From CALCNS01 sp937897315 (lineage in GTDB: Bacteria; Bacillota; JAAYKD01), in assembly GCA_036744005.1 (NCBI GenBank), contig DAINOJ010000014.1:1-60677 (forward strand): a stretch of DNA of 60,677 nucleotides, in the 5' to 3' direction. Below the pieces are notes generated by a model. It was not told where the DNA came from. It did no database searches and saw only the letters and a list, made by a program, of their open reading frames with translations. Each line of letters opens with the position of its first letter. The stretch's first letter is position 1. Both the position numbers and the translations under genes were made by a program. Of this stretch, positions 8,590-17,249 are shown piece after piece.

Positions 8590-8716
8590 GGTGAACTTCC
8601 TTTCGTGATTTTACATTTTTTTCATTTTAGCGAATAGGGTTTCCACAAGTGGACTGTGAAATCCTTTCTACTGCTTGATGTTTCCATAGTAGCTTTCGTT
8701 GGAATGCAAAGCGAAA

Positions 8717-8744
8717 TGTAAAATATGAGTAAAACCATGGTAAA
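8717..8744 (-). promoter_or_regulatory. PhoP-type box upstream of Na/Pi cotransporter 1
   Basis: On the minus strand three direct repeats read TTTACC-N5-TTTACT-N5-TTTACA, an exact 11-bp period. The Bacillus PhoP box is built from TT-A-CA repeats with this period. A TACTAT -10 candidate lies about 25 nt further downstream. Confidence 0.7.
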
Positions 8745-8769
8745 GCAAATCGCTCCTCCCGCAGAATCA

Positions 8770-8807
8770 TAAAAGAAAATGCAGGATGTCACAAATGAAA
8801 CCCTGCA
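8770..8807 (-). terminator. Intrinsic terminator after Na/Pi cotransporter 2
   Basis: On the minus strand TGCAGG pairs with CCTGCA, followed by TTTTCTTTT. Confidence 0.7.
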
Positions 8808-8824
8808 ATATGATATGATATTTT

Positions 8825-10462
8825 TTATAGTGTTACCATACGTCGCAAATCGTCTCCAGGACCTCTCTTAACGATGTTCGCTAAATGTTCGGATATTCTT
8901 TCCATATGCGATAGGATATCCATAAAAAGGATACCTGCATTTACGGTGCATAAACCTTGCTCCAAGCGTTCGATATGGCCTTGTTGACTTAACTCCACTA
9001 AGTTCACTAACTGACGGTGCATCTTCTGAGCTTCTAATACCGCTTCTTTATGATTCTCAAAATCCTCTTCAAGGGAGCAGGTGGCTAAATGGGACAAGAG
9101 GTCCAAATGTTCCACGATGCGGGTTAGTTCATTCAGTGCGATACTGGAAAACGTCAATTTCTGATTGATTTTTTTCTCGGCATGTTCTACCATTTCTTTT
9201 GCATGGTCCCCAATACGTTCGGCATCCCCGACAATATGTAAGATGGAAGGGATTTGTCTGGACTGATCGTCACTGAGTCTTTTTTTCCCAAGCTCCACCA
9301 TATAAATCGTGATTTGTGCTTGCAAGTCGTTGAGCACCTCTTCGTCGCTTAAGACTTCAGAGAGCGGTTTTCGATCATCTTGCATAATGGAGTCGTAGAT
9401 TTTGTGATACATACCGGTGGCGAGCTCTGTGCACTTTCCTAATTCCTTGTAGGTAGCGGAAAGTGCATAAGACGGACGTTCCAGCAATAGTTTATCGATG
9501 AAACGAGGACCGACAATTCGTTTCTCATCTTCTGGAGTAGAGGGGATAAGTCGATACAGCAATTTGGCATACAACTTAGTGAAAGGGATAAAAACCAATG
9601 TTGTGCCAAGGTTAAAGAAGGTATGTAAATTCGCTACTTGGCCGGAGATACTGGGGGCAGAGTTCTGTAACAAGTTCACCATAGGGGTAAAAAGAGGGAG
9701 CGTGAGTAGAACGCCAAAGACGTTGAATCCAGTGTGCCCAAGGGCGGTACGTCTAGCTGCTTTATCAGTACCAATCGAAGCTAACATGGCAGTGATACAG
9801 GTACCAATGTTATTGCCAAGTATCATACCGGCAGCAGCACTAAGGTTGAGTAAGCCAGCTTCTGAAAGTGACATGACCAAACCGGTGGTAGCAGAGGATG
9901 ATTGAACCGTTGCAGTAATCAATGCACCCAATCCTATCGACATGAGAGGATTGGAAGTATAGCGCACGATGAAATCCATCATATTAGGGTTGTTCTTGAC
10001 AAATGCGGAGCCGGATGTCAAGGTGTTCAGCCCTAAAAAGAGCAAACCAAAACCGGTTAATGCCTGTCCCAGATACTTCACCCGATCGCTTTTGGCCACA
10101 TAGCTAATGACAACACCGGTGAAAATGATGGGAAGAGCATATTGTGCAATATTCAGACGCATGAGCTGACCGGTAATTGTGGTTCCAATATTGGCACCGT
10201 ATATGATGCCTAAGGCTTGTGGTAGTGTCATTAGGCCAGCATTGACAAAACCAACTGCCAAAACGATGACAGCCGCGGAGCTTTGTATGACGGCGGTAAC
10301 CAAGGCACCTACTACAACCCCAATGAATAAATTTGAGGTGAGCATCCCCAGTATTTTTCTCAGCGAATCACCGGCGGCACGTTCCAGCCCTTTACCCATC
10401 ATGTCCAGACTTAAGAGCAATAAGCTGATGCCGCCCAAAATGCCGAAAATAAACTGTTGCAC
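8825..10462 (-). CDS. Na+/phosphate cotransporter family protein with PhoU-like tail (paralogue 2)
   Basis: The 545-residue protein has the same architecture as its downstream neighbour: two membrane repeats with QSSAA and QSSSA signatures (AVIQSSAAVIVLAVG near 60 and ATVQSSSATTGLVMS near 187) and a PhoU-like C-terminal domain containing PSILHIVGDAERIGDHAKE. In the first repeat the usual QSSSA reads QSSAA, a small departure from paralogue 1. The start is GTG at 10462 behind AAAGGAGGGG. A three-copy PhoP-type box lies 21-48 bp upstream of the start. Tandem paralogues, each with its own phosphate box, suggest either different affinities or different coupling; the sequence does not decide. Confidence 0.9.
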   Translation of the reverse strand: MQQFIFGILGGISLLLLSLDMMGKGLERAAGDSLRKILGMLTSNLFIGVVVGALVTAVIQSSAAVIVLAVGFVNAGLMTLPQALGIIYGANIGTTITGQLMRLNIAQYALPIIFTGVVISYVAKSDRVKYLGQALTGFGLLFLGLNTLTSGSAFVKNNPNMMDFIVRYTSNPLMSIGLGALITATVQSSSATTGLVMSLSEAGLLNLSAAAGMILGNNIGTCITAMLASIGTDKAARRTALGHTGFNVFGVLLTLPLFTPMVNLLQNSAPSISGQVANLHTFFNLGTTLVFIPFTKLYAKLLYRLIPSTPEDEKRIVGPRFIDKLLLERPSYALSATYKELGKCTELATGMYHKIYDSIMQDDRKPLSEVLSDEEVLNDLQAQITIYMVELGKKRLSDDQSRQIPSILHIVGDAERIGDHAKEMVEHAEKKINQKLTFSSIALNELTRIVEHLDLLSHLATCSLEEDFENHKEAVLEAQKMHRQLVNLVELSQQGHIERLEQGLCTVNAGILFMDILSHMERISEHLANIVKRGPGDDLRRMVTL

Positions 10463-10482
10463 AAAAGCCCCTCCTTTAAGAT

Positions 10483-10510
10483 TGTTAGGTATTTGTTAAT
10501 TTCATGTAAA
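10483..10510 (-). promoter_or_regulatory. PhoP-type box upstream of Na/Pi cotransporter 2
   Basis: On the minus strand TTTACA-N5-TTAACA-N5-CTAACA, three direct repeats with an 11-bp period, the same design as the box at 8717-8744. It lies close to the start codon, so the transcript leader would be short. Confidence 0.65.
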
Positions 10511-10615
10511 TTTTTCGACATCTGAAAGAAGGAAACCTTTGTTTCTCTGGTACTCTTTGAGAAGTTTCACAAAGTCTATTGAAAGAAAAACAGTAGAATG
10601 TAACATTTGTCATAT

Positions 10616-10642
10616 AAAAGGGGCAGGTTCTCCTGCCCCTTT
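10616..10642 (-). terminator. Intrinsic terminator after amidohydrolase gene
   Basis: A perfect 11-bp stem AAAGGGGCAGG / CCTGCCCCTTT with a 4-nt loop; the minus strand continues TTTTATATG. Confidence 0.85.
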
Positions 10643-10652
10643 GCTATGCTAA

Positions 10653-11852
10653 TTATCGAGTGTGGACGACTTTTCCGTTTTGAATCACATATTGAATGGC
10701 TGTCTTTTTAACGAGGGCTTGAATGTCTTCCAAAGGATTTCCGTCGACAACCAGCAAATCGGCCAACTTATTCACTTCTACCGTCCCCAGTTGATGGGCT
10801 CTGTCGATGACCTGTGAAGCCACTTTGGTTGTAGCCAATAAGGCTTGTTCGTTTGTCATGCCATTCTCAATCATTAACTGCAGTTCTAATGCATTGTCAC
10901 CATGGAAGTTCAACGGTGTGCCGGCATCGGTTCCTAAAGCAATGGTTAGCCCCGCCTTGACAGCCATATTGAAACTCTTCATGTGGGATTCAGCAACACG
11001 CATGGATTTTTCTACAGCATAAGCTGGAATTCCAGCTGCTACACCGCCTTGGTTAATATGCCAAGGCGCAACCAACGTGGGAACTAAAGCCGTATTTCGT
11101 TCTTTCATCATCACCAGTAACTCTTCATCTAAGAAAATACCATGTTCCACACTATCAATACCGGCACGAACAGCGTTTTTAATTCCTTCGGTTCCCTGGG
11201 CATGCGTGGCAGTTTTGCGACCGGCTTTGTGAGCTTCTTCCACGGCTGCACGTATTTCAGCTTCGGTCAATTGAGGGGAGCCGGGTTCCACACCGGGGGT
11301 CATCACCCCGCCGGTAGCCATAATTTTTACAACTTCAACCCCGTTGCGAAGCAACAGACGGGCATTCTTGCGACACTCATCTTCGCCATCGGATTGCAAA
11401 CCACCCATCCATCCATGTCCACCGGTCATGGTAATGCAAGGACCGCTGGTAATGATGCGAGCCCCCTTGATTTTGCCTTCTTTCCAGGCTTTTTGTACAC
11501 TTTGATCAATAAAATTCTTGGTTCCCATGTTTCGAACGGTCGTAAAACCGGCTTCCAGATCTTTACGAATTAAGTCTGCTCCGACCAAAGCAGTATAAGA
11601 ATCAGTAGCATTTTGGCTCTCTGCCAAGTCTTTCGGATCACCGGTCATGCATATATGTACGTGGCTATCAATCATCCCAGGCATGACAAAACGACCACCG
11701 ACATCAATCACTTGGTCTCCTTCTATCGGTATCACTTCCGGGCAAGGAGCAATCTTGGTAAATTTTCCGTTTTTCATTACGATGCTCATGTTTGTTTGCA
11801 CGCTTGCACCGGTTCCATCCCATAAGTTTGCACTCTTAATCACTAAAGCCAT
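10653..11852 (-). CDS. Metal-dependent amidohydrolase (prolidase/imidazolonepropionase-like)
   Basis: The 399-residue enzyme belongs to the amidohydrolase superfamily. The first metal pair is DSHVHICM, a candidate carboxylated lysine lies in VEVVKIMATGG, further histidines are in THAQGTEGI and DSVEHGIFL, and the catalytic aspartate is in LGTDAGTP. A beta-sandwich segment built from both ends (residues 1-60 and 360-399) flanks the barrel. Closest recognisable relatives are cytoplasmic Xaa-Pro or acyl-amino-acid hydrolases; the substrate cannot be fixed. ATG 11852 was chosen because GGAGGAGG precedes it; upstream in-frame codons have no ribosome site. It is divergent from the TldD genes, and both it and the M20 peptidase suggest active peptide catabolism. 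Confidence 0.85.
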   Translation of the reverse strand: MALVIKSANLWDGTGASVQTNMSIVMKNGKFTKIAPCPEVIPIEGDQVIDVGGRFVMPGMIDSHVHICMTGDPKDLAESQNATDSYTALVGADLIRKDLEAGFTTVRNMGTKNFIDQSVQKAWKEGKIKGARIITSGPCITMTGGHGWMGGLQSDGEDECRKNARLLLRNGVEVVKIMATGGVMTPGVEPGSPQLTEAEIRAAVEEAHKAGRKTATHAQGTEGIKNAVRAGIDSVEHGIFLDEELLVMMKERNTALVPTLVAPWHINQGGVAAGIPAYAVEKSMRVAESHMKSFNMAVKAGLTIALGTDAGTPLNFHGDNALELQLMIENGMTNEQALLATTKVASQVIDRAHQLGTVEVNKLADLLVVDGNPLEDIQALVKKTAIQYVIQNGKVVHTR

Positions 11853-12000
11853 ATGTAGTCCTCCTCCATGTTTTCTTAGTGCTATACACTTCGAGTTCTT
11901 CGTGCAAATTCCTGCTAATAACGAAAAAACCTTTCGATAAGAGAAGGAATTTTCAACATTCAAGACGAAGAGAAAACGTCATATGGAAGGGAGGGTTTCT

Positions 12001-13434
12001 ATGCAAGAACATATACAGGAACTCATCGCCTATGCCTTGCGATTGGGTGTCAGTTATGCCGATATCCGAACCACATCACAAATGAGTCAACCCATTGTCA
12101 TGCGCAACGGTCAAATCGAGAGTGTTTCGGTAGGGCACGATGCGGGTATAGGATGCCGAGTTCTCATCGACGGCGGATGGGGTTTTTCCTCTACTCCTTC
12201 TAAACGCTACGAGGATTATAAGATTATGGTCGAACGTGCGATTAGCATTGGCAAAGCCAGTGCCCGTTGCAAATTAAAAGATGTCGAATTATCTCCGGTT
12301 ACACCGGTCAACGATTGCAAAGAAACAACGGTTCGTAAAGACCCGTTCCGCATGCCGCTGGAAGACTTGTCAAACTTGCTGAAAGAATGCCACGAAGCCA
12401 TGATTCAAATCCCTGAAGTGAAAGTTACTGGGGGCTCTATTTTTATGAGTCGGGAAGAAAAAGTATTTGCCAGTAGTGAAGGGGCTTGGATTGAGCAGAA
12501 ATTGCATATTACCGGTGGTGGTATCGATTGTATGGCCAGAGGTCATGGAGATGTTCAGCGACGATCCTTTAATATGAACAAAACAGCAGGATTTGAAGCA
12601 TTGGAAGGCATGTCATTGCTGAAACGAGCCGGCGAAATGGCAGAAGAAGCCAAGAGCTTATTAACGGCTGATTCTTGCCCGGCAGGAGTAGATTCCCTCA
12701 TTCTCGATAGCAGCATTGCACGTTTACAGGTGCATGAATCCTGTGGGCATCCCATAGAACTGGACCGCGTTTTGGGTTCAGAAGATACCTACGCCGGAAA
12801 GAGTTTTCTAACTCCCGATTTATTTGGAAAGCAGTTTCGTTTCGGTTCACCGAAAGTAACCATCACTGCAGATGCGACCTTACCGGGGGGATTGGGCAGT
12901 TTTTATTATGACGATGAAGGCGTACCCGCTCAACGAACCACCATGGTGGAAGAAGGAATTTTTAAAAATTATCTTACTTCGCGCGAGACAGCAAAAGAGT
13001 ATGGTGGTACATCCAACGGAAGTATGCGTGCCATGAATTGGGCCAACATACCCTTGATACGCATGACCAATATTAATTTAGAACCAGGGGATTGGACATT
13101 GGAGGAAATCATCCGTGACACCAAATCGGGTATATTGGCCTGTACACCCAAAAGCTGGTCGCTGGATGATAAGCGCATGAATTTCCACTTTGCTCCGGAG
13201 CTCGCATACGAGATCAAAGATGGCGAAATTACCAGGCCCCTGAAAAATGCGGCGTATACAGCGCTGACACCCGAATTTTGGGGTTCCTGTGATGCGGTTG
13301 CAGGTAAAGCCAAGGGTGAATGGGATATTTGGGGAAGCATCAGCTGTGCCAAAGGAGAACCGGTACAATCCATTGGTCCCGGACATGGAGTCGCACCCGC
13401 CCGCTTCCGAAACATCAAAATCGGCATCGAATAA
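12001..13434 (+). CDS. tldD: TldD-family metallopeptidase (first copy)
   Basis: This is a 477-residue TldD/PmbA-family protein with the zinc-binding HExxxH motif as HESCGH at residues 245-250, typical of TldD subunits and absent from TldE. TldD-TldE heterodimers form a closed chamber that degrades unfolded peptides; in E. coli they mature microcin B17 and antagonise the CcdA antitoxin. ATG 12001 follows GAAGGGAGGG; an ATG 18 nt earlier lies before that site. A second, very similar TldD starts 231 bp downstream and a TldE follows that, so this unit codes for two catalytic and one non-catalytic subunit. The gap between the two TldD genes contains a long dyad (see 13519-13615). Confidence 0.9.
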   Translation: MQEHIQELIAYALRLGVSYADIRTTSQMSQPIVMRNGQIESVSVGHDAGIGCRVLIDGGWGFSSTPSKRYEDYKIMVERAISIGKASARCKLKDVELSPVTPVNDCKETTVRKDPFRMPLEDLSNLLKECHEAMIQIPEVKVTGGSIFMSREEKVFASSEGAWIEQKLHITGGGIDCMARGHGDVQRRSFNMNKTAGFEALEGMSLLKRAGEMAEEAKSLLTADSCPAGVDSLILDSSIARLQVHESCGHPIELDRVLGSEDTYAGKSFLTPDLFGKQFRFGSPKVTITADATLPGGLGSFYYDDEGVPAQRTTMVEEGIFKNYLTSRETAKEYGGTSNGSMRAMNWANIPLIRMTNINLEPGDWTLEEIIRDTKSGILACTPKSWSLDDKRMNFHFAPELAYEIKDGEITRPLKNAAYTALTPEFWGSCDAVAGKAKGEWDIWGSISCAKGEPVQSIGPGHGVAPARFRNIKIGIE

Positions 13435-13518
13435 CGATAAAACATTCCTTCGACCCCCTCCAAGAAGAATCTTTCCCATTGCTTAAAGAAGCAATTCAGG
13501 TAGACATATACAAGCCGA

Positions 13519-13615
13519 AACGATTCCCGGAGCAACGGTTTGAAGTGACCTAACGGACCGGCGGAGGGAATCGTTGAAGCTCCTTTAAAATGACCAATGG
13601 ACCCAGCGAAGGGTC
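13519..13615 (+). other. Structured intergenic segment between the two tldD genes
   Basis: AACGATTCCC (13519-13528) is a perfect 10-bp inverted repeat of GGGAATCGTT (13566-13575). A second hairpin, GACCC-AGCGAA-GGGTC, occupies 13600-13615. There is no T-run after either, so they do not look like terminators. Just upstream (about 13446-13553) one frame without a start reads like protein (ending KPKRFPEQRFEVT), possibly a relic. I do not recognise a known riboswitch. Confidence 0.4.
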
Positions 13616-13665
13616 AGGCTAAGGCCCCATAATAAACATAGACAAAGGTGAAAGGGAGGAAAAGA

Positions 13666-15102
13666 ATGAAAGATCAAATTCAAGAGTTGTTAGCTCTGGC
13701 GAAACGATTAGGAGCAAGTTATGCCGATGTTCGTTTTACCAAACAAATCAGCAGACCATTAATGATGAGAAACGGAGAAGTGGACCAATTTTCTGTTAGC
13801 GAAGACAAGGGTATCGGCATACGGGTCATCGTGGACGGAGGATGGGGCTTCGCCTCTACTCCCAGCAAAGATCCAAAGGAGCTGGAAAAAGCTGTTCAAC
13901 GTGCCATCTCCATTGCCAAGGCTAGTGCCAGTTGCAAAATCAAAAACATCTCATTAACGTCACTGGATCCTGTGGAAGACCACCGCAAAGTGAAAGTAGA
14001 AAAAGATCCCTTCCAAGTGACAGTAGAAGACATGAGTCAGCTACTTCGCTCCTGCCATGATGCCATGGTTCAAGTACCCGAAATCAAAGTAACCAGTGGT
14101 ATGATCACCATGCAGAACATACAGAAAGTGTTTGCCAGTAGCGAAGGATCGTGGATTGAACAGGATATTACTCGAACCGGAGCCAATATTGAAGCCTATG
14201 CCAGAGGTGAAGGTGATGTACAGCGTCGTTCCTACGCCAATGGACGAACTGCCGGATATGAGACCATAGAGATGCTGAATCTCGAACAACGAGCGGCCAA
14301 ATTGGCCAAAGAGGCGGCAGACTTGTTGAAAGCACCAGAATGTCCAAAAGGTCGTAACACCTTGATATTAGGTGGGGATATAGCACAACTGCAAGTGCAC
14401 GAATCCTGTGGGCACCCTATTGAGTTGGATCGTGTGCTTGGTTCAGAAGATACCTACGCCGGAAAAAGCTTTCTCACTCCCGATTTGTACGGAAAAGGGT
14501 ATCGATATGGTTCCAATGTCGTGAATATGACCGCAGATGCTACCATAACCGGTGGAAATGGTTCTTTCTTCTATGATGATGACGGCGTTCCAGCCCAAAG
14601 AACTCCAATTGTGGAAAATGGTATCTTCAAGAATTACTTGACTTCTCGCGAAACCGCCGGTAATTTTGGTTTGACCTCGAACGGAACCAATCTGGCTATG
14701 AATTGGGCTAACATACCATTGATTCGAATGACTAATATTAATTTGGAGCCGGGTGATTGGTCCGAAGAAGAAATGATTAAAGATACCAAAAAAGGTGTTT
14801 TAGTTGATACTCCAAAGAGTTGGTCTTTGGATGATAAACGAGTCAACTTCCACTTTGGTGGTGAGATTGCTTATGAAATTGAAGATGGTGAAATCGTGCG
14901 CATGGTGAAAAACCCGGCTTACACCGCCATTACTCCCGAATTCTGGGGCTCCTGTGATGCTGTTGCAGGAAAGAAGAAAGGGGAATGGGAAGTCTGGGGA
15001 AATACCAACTGTGCCAAAGGCGAACCGGTGCAAGTGGTTCACCCCGGTCATGGTGCTGCACAAGTGAGATTCCGTAATGTAAAGGTAGGTGTGGGAGAAT
15101 GA
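13666..15102 (+). CDS. tldD: TldD-family metallopeptidase (second copy)
   Basis: The 478-residue protein is a close paralogue of the preceding one; long stretches match, for example GHPIELDRVLGSEDTYAGKS and NWANIPLIRMTNINLEPGDW. The HESCGH zinc motif sits at the same residues, 245-250, so this copy also appears catalytic. ATG 13666 has AAAGGGAGG upstream; GTG 13648 precedes the site and was rejected. The stop codon overlaps the tldE start as ATGA, which indicates translational coupling and suggests this copy is the primary partner of that TldE, while the first copy may pair with the same TldE or act in a different complex. Confidence 0.9.
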   Translation: MKDQIQELLALAKRLGASYADVRFTKQISRPLMMRNGEVDQFSVSEDKGIGIRVIVDGGWGFASTPSKDPKELEKAVQRAISIAKASASCKIKNISLTSLDPVEDHRKVKVEKDPFQVTVEDMSQLLRSCHDAMVQVPEIKVTSGMITMQNIQKVFASSEGSWIEQDITRTGANIEAYARGEGDVQRRSYANGRTAGYETIEMLNLEQRAAKLAKEAADLLKAPECPKGRNTLILGGDIAQLQVHESCGHPIELDRVLGSEDTYAGKSFLTPDLYGKGYRYGSNVVNMTADATITGGNGSFFYDDDGVPAQRTPIVENGIFKNYLTSRETAGNFGLTSNGTNLAMNWANIPLIRMTNINLEPGDWSEEEMIKDTKKGVLVDTPKSWSLDDKRVNFHFGGEIAYEIEDGEIVRMVKNPAYTAITPEFWGSCDAVAGKKKGEWEVWGNTNCAKGEPVQVVHPGHGAAQVRFRNVKVGVGE

Positions 15103-16442
15103 TTCATCGCGATCAAGCGGAACGTATATTGAAAACCGTTTTGCAGGCTTCAACTGCGGATGAAACTCAAGTGGTTTTACAAAGTGAGGATCTTTGTCAA
15201 ACTCGTTTTAACAACAACTGGATTCATCAACATTTATTCCGTGAGACCTATTCGGTGGAGATTAAAGTCATTCATCAAAATCGAGTCGGAATTGCAACCG
15301 TCAACGACTTAGATGAAAGTGCGTTGCGTAAAGGCGTAGCCGATGCCATGCATAACGCCAGCTTTGTCAAACCCAATCCGAATCTGGTTCCTTTGCCGGA
15401 ACCAAAACCGATTCGCGAGTTTGATGGTATCAATCAAAACACCTTGCTACTCAGCGACATGGATCGAGCCAATTTGGTGGCTTCCATGATTGCGGTAGCC
15501 AAAGAGAATCATGTGGATGCCTCCGGCTCGTTCTCCAACGAGTTAAGCAGTATTGCCGTAGCGAACTCCAAAGGTGTCATGGCGTATCATGCTGGTAATA
15601 ACCTGCGTATTCGTAATATCATGGCCAATGGTCTTCAAACCGGCTATGCCGAAGCCATGGCTACCGATGTGAAAGATATCGACTTCGTTGCCGTAGCCAA
15701 GGATGCTTTATGGAAATCCAAGCTCAAAGCAGAAGAAAGCCTCACCTTGGAGCTGGGCAGTTATGATACCATTTTTGAACCCCAAGCCGTAGCAGATTTA
15801 ATTCGTTTTCCCGGTTATATCGCCTTTCAAGGTCAATCCTTCCTCGATGGTCGCTCCTTTATGGCGAAAACCATGGGAGAAAGGGTTTTTGATGAAAAGG
15901 TAACCGTTTACGATGATGCATATCATCCGCGTCATATTCCCATGCCCATGGATGCCGAAGGCATGCCCAAACAGAAGGTCATGATTATAGAAAACGGCGT
16001 AGCCAAAGGTGTAGTCTTTGACCATGCGACAGCGGTAAAAGCTGGAAAAGAAAGCACCGGTCATGCCACTTCCGGCCGAAGGGGAGGACCAAGTCCCAGC
16101 CACTTAATCATTGAGCCCGGTCATTCTTCTTTGGAAGAAATGATTCGCAACACCAAACGTGGCGTGTATGTGACTCGTTTCCACTATACACATTGTCCGG
16201 AACCTATGCATGTCATAGCAACAGGAACCACGCGTGATGGCACCTTCTTAATTGAAGATGGAGAAATCGTGGCGCGACTGAAAAACTTACGCTATACCGA
16301 CAGCATGATACGTGTTTTTGCCAATGTAGATAGCTTAAGTCGCCAACAATATCTTGTAAAAGATTGGTGGTTTACGTTTACCATGTTGGTACCTGCAATG
16401 AAAATTCGAGACTTTACGTTTACCGGCAACACCACGTTCTAA
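15099..16442 (+). CDS. pmbA: TldE/PmbA-family subunit
   Basis: This 447-residue protein is the non-zinc partner of TldD. It lacks HExxxH, and carries the TldE-type segment GRRGGPSPSHLIIEPG near residues 326-341. The N-terminal domain (1-200) and the beta-rich C-terminal half match PmbA/TldE. It starts at ATG 15099, overlapping the TldD stop by 4 bp (ATGA), so translation is coupled. Together with the upstream TldD it should form a hetero-oligomeric peptidase in the cytoplasm. The unit ends at the hairpin at 16465-16502. Confidence 0.9.
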   Translation: MIHRDQAERILKTVLQASTADETQVVLQSEDLCQTRFNNNWIHQHLFRETYSVEIKVIHQNRVGIATVNDLDESALRKGVADAMHNASFVKPNPNLVPLPEPKPIREFDGINQNTLLLSDMDRANLVASMIAVAKENHVDASGSFSNELSSIAVANSKGVMAYHAGNNLRIRNIMANGLQTGYAEAMATDVKDIDFVAVAKDALWKSKLKAEESLTLELGSYDTIFEPQAVADLIRFPGYIAFQGQSFLDGRSFMAKTMGERVFDEKVTVYDDAYHPRHIPMPMDAEGMPKQKVMIIENGVAKGVVFDHATAVKAGKESTGHATSGRRGGPSPSHLIIEPGHSSLEEMIRNTKRGVYVTRFHYTHCPEPMHVIATGTTRDGTFLIEDGEIVARLKNLRYTDSMIRVFANVDSLSRQQYLVKDWWFTFTMLVPAMKIRDFTFTGNTTF

Positions 16443-16464
16443 CGGTTATACTATTGAAGAGAAA

Positions 16465-16502
16465 CAACGCCTTCTTGCCGACTTTGGTAGGAGGGCGTTT
16501 CT
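16465..16502 (+). terminator. Probable terminator after tldE
   Basis: AACGCCTTCTTGCC pairs with GGTAGGAGGGCGTT (three G-T pairs) and is followed by TTCTTC, a weak T-run. Confidence 0.55.
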
Positions 16503-16503
16503 T

Positions 16504-16545
16504 CGCGAACGATTTTGTTAGAAAGCGAAAAAGCATTCGGGTTTT
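16504..16545 (+). promoter_or_regulatory. Candidate pair of PurR boxes upstream of xpt
   Basis: CGAACGAT (CGAA at 16506-16509) and an inverted ATTCGGGTTT (TTCG at 16536-16539) are separated as expected for two Bacillus-type PurBoxes. They lie just upstream of the xpt -35 site. A purR gene is present at 25735. Confidence 0.4.
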
Positions 16546-16557
16546 TTACCAAGATAC

Positions 16558-16585
16558 TTGAAATTTTTGGTTTCTCTGATACAAT
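16558..16585 (+). promoter_or_regulatory. xpt promoter
   Basis: TTGAAA (16558-16563), 16 nt, TACAAT (16580-16585). Confidence 0.7.
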
Positions 16586-16619
16586 AGAGAAGTATTCTTC
16601 GTGTGAAAGGAAGCATGGC

Positions 16620-17207
16620 ATGAAACTTCTGGAAGATAAAATCCGCGAGAGCGCGAAAGTGGTGGATGGTGATATCGTTAAAGTCGATATGTTCCTCAAT
16701 CATCAAATCGATGTTTCGTTACTGCAGTCCTTAGGGGAGGAGTTCTATCGTTGTTTCCAAAACCAGGGTGTCACTCGAATTCTAACCGCTGAGGCTTCCG
16801 GAATTGCTCTTGCCTGTATGGCAGCCATTTTCTTTCAGGTTCCTGTTGTCTATGCCAAAAAAGGGCATGTGCGTACTCAAGGAGATCATGTCTACCGCAG
16901 CGAAATTTTCTCTTATACGAGAGGTAAATCAACCGAAATCAGTGTGTCCAAAGATTTTTTGCTGTCCGAGGATCGAATCCTCATCATTGATGATTTTCTG
17001 GCTTCCGGTAATGCTGTTTTGGGCTTAAAAGACCTCATCGATCAGGCGGGAGCTCAGCTGGTAGGTGTTGGGATTGCCATCGAAAAAGGGTTTCAAAGCG
17101 GCGGTCAGAAACTTCGCGAATCCGGTATCCCTCTTTGTTCATTAGCCATTATCTCTGCGATTCAAAACGGAGAAGTCTTGTTTCGCGAAGAGAAGGCAAT
17201 GATATAA
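16620..17207 (+). CDS. xpt: Xanthine phosphoribosyltransferase
   Basis: The 195-residue enzyme matches Xpt along its full length: KVDxFLNHQID near residue 21, the AEASGIA segment near 60, and the PRPP-binding loop ILIIDDFLASGNA near 120-132. It converts xanthine and PRPP to XMP in purine salvage. ATG 16620 was chosen because GAAAGGAAG lies upstream and translation before it covers promoter DNA. Xpt is followed by a BMP-type nucleoside importer, so the locus couples uptake of purine nucleosides or bases to their reuse. No purine riboswitch is visible in the leader; control by PurR through the boxes at 16504-16545 is more likely. Confidence 0.92.
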   Translation: MKLLEDKIRESAKVVDGDIVKVDMFLNHQIDVSLLQSLGEEFYRCFQNQGVTRILTAEASGIALACMAAIFFQVPVVYAKKGHVRTQGDHVYRSEIFSYTRGKSTEISVSKDFLLSEDRILIIDDFLASGNAVLGLKDLIDQAGAQLVGVGIAIEKGFQSGGQKLRESGIPLCSLAIISAIQNGEVLFREEKAMI

Positions 17208-17249
17208 ACATACCCAGGTATCCAACAAATCGAAGGAGGAAATCTACGA

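Noticed and set aside
9498..9905. 135-codon plus-strand frame inside the second Na/Pi cotransporter gene
   Set aside because: It is antisense to a clear gene with conserved motifs and shows no independent start signals.
13320..13553. Open frame running out of tldD into the intergenic gap as a real gene
   Set aside because: It has no start codon outside tldD and no ribosome site; only its last 35 codons look protein-like, so it is noted as a possible relic.
16443..16619. Purine riboswitch before xpt
   Set aside because: The gap is filled by a terminator hairpin and a promoter only about 28 bp before the start codon region; no purine aptamer core is present.
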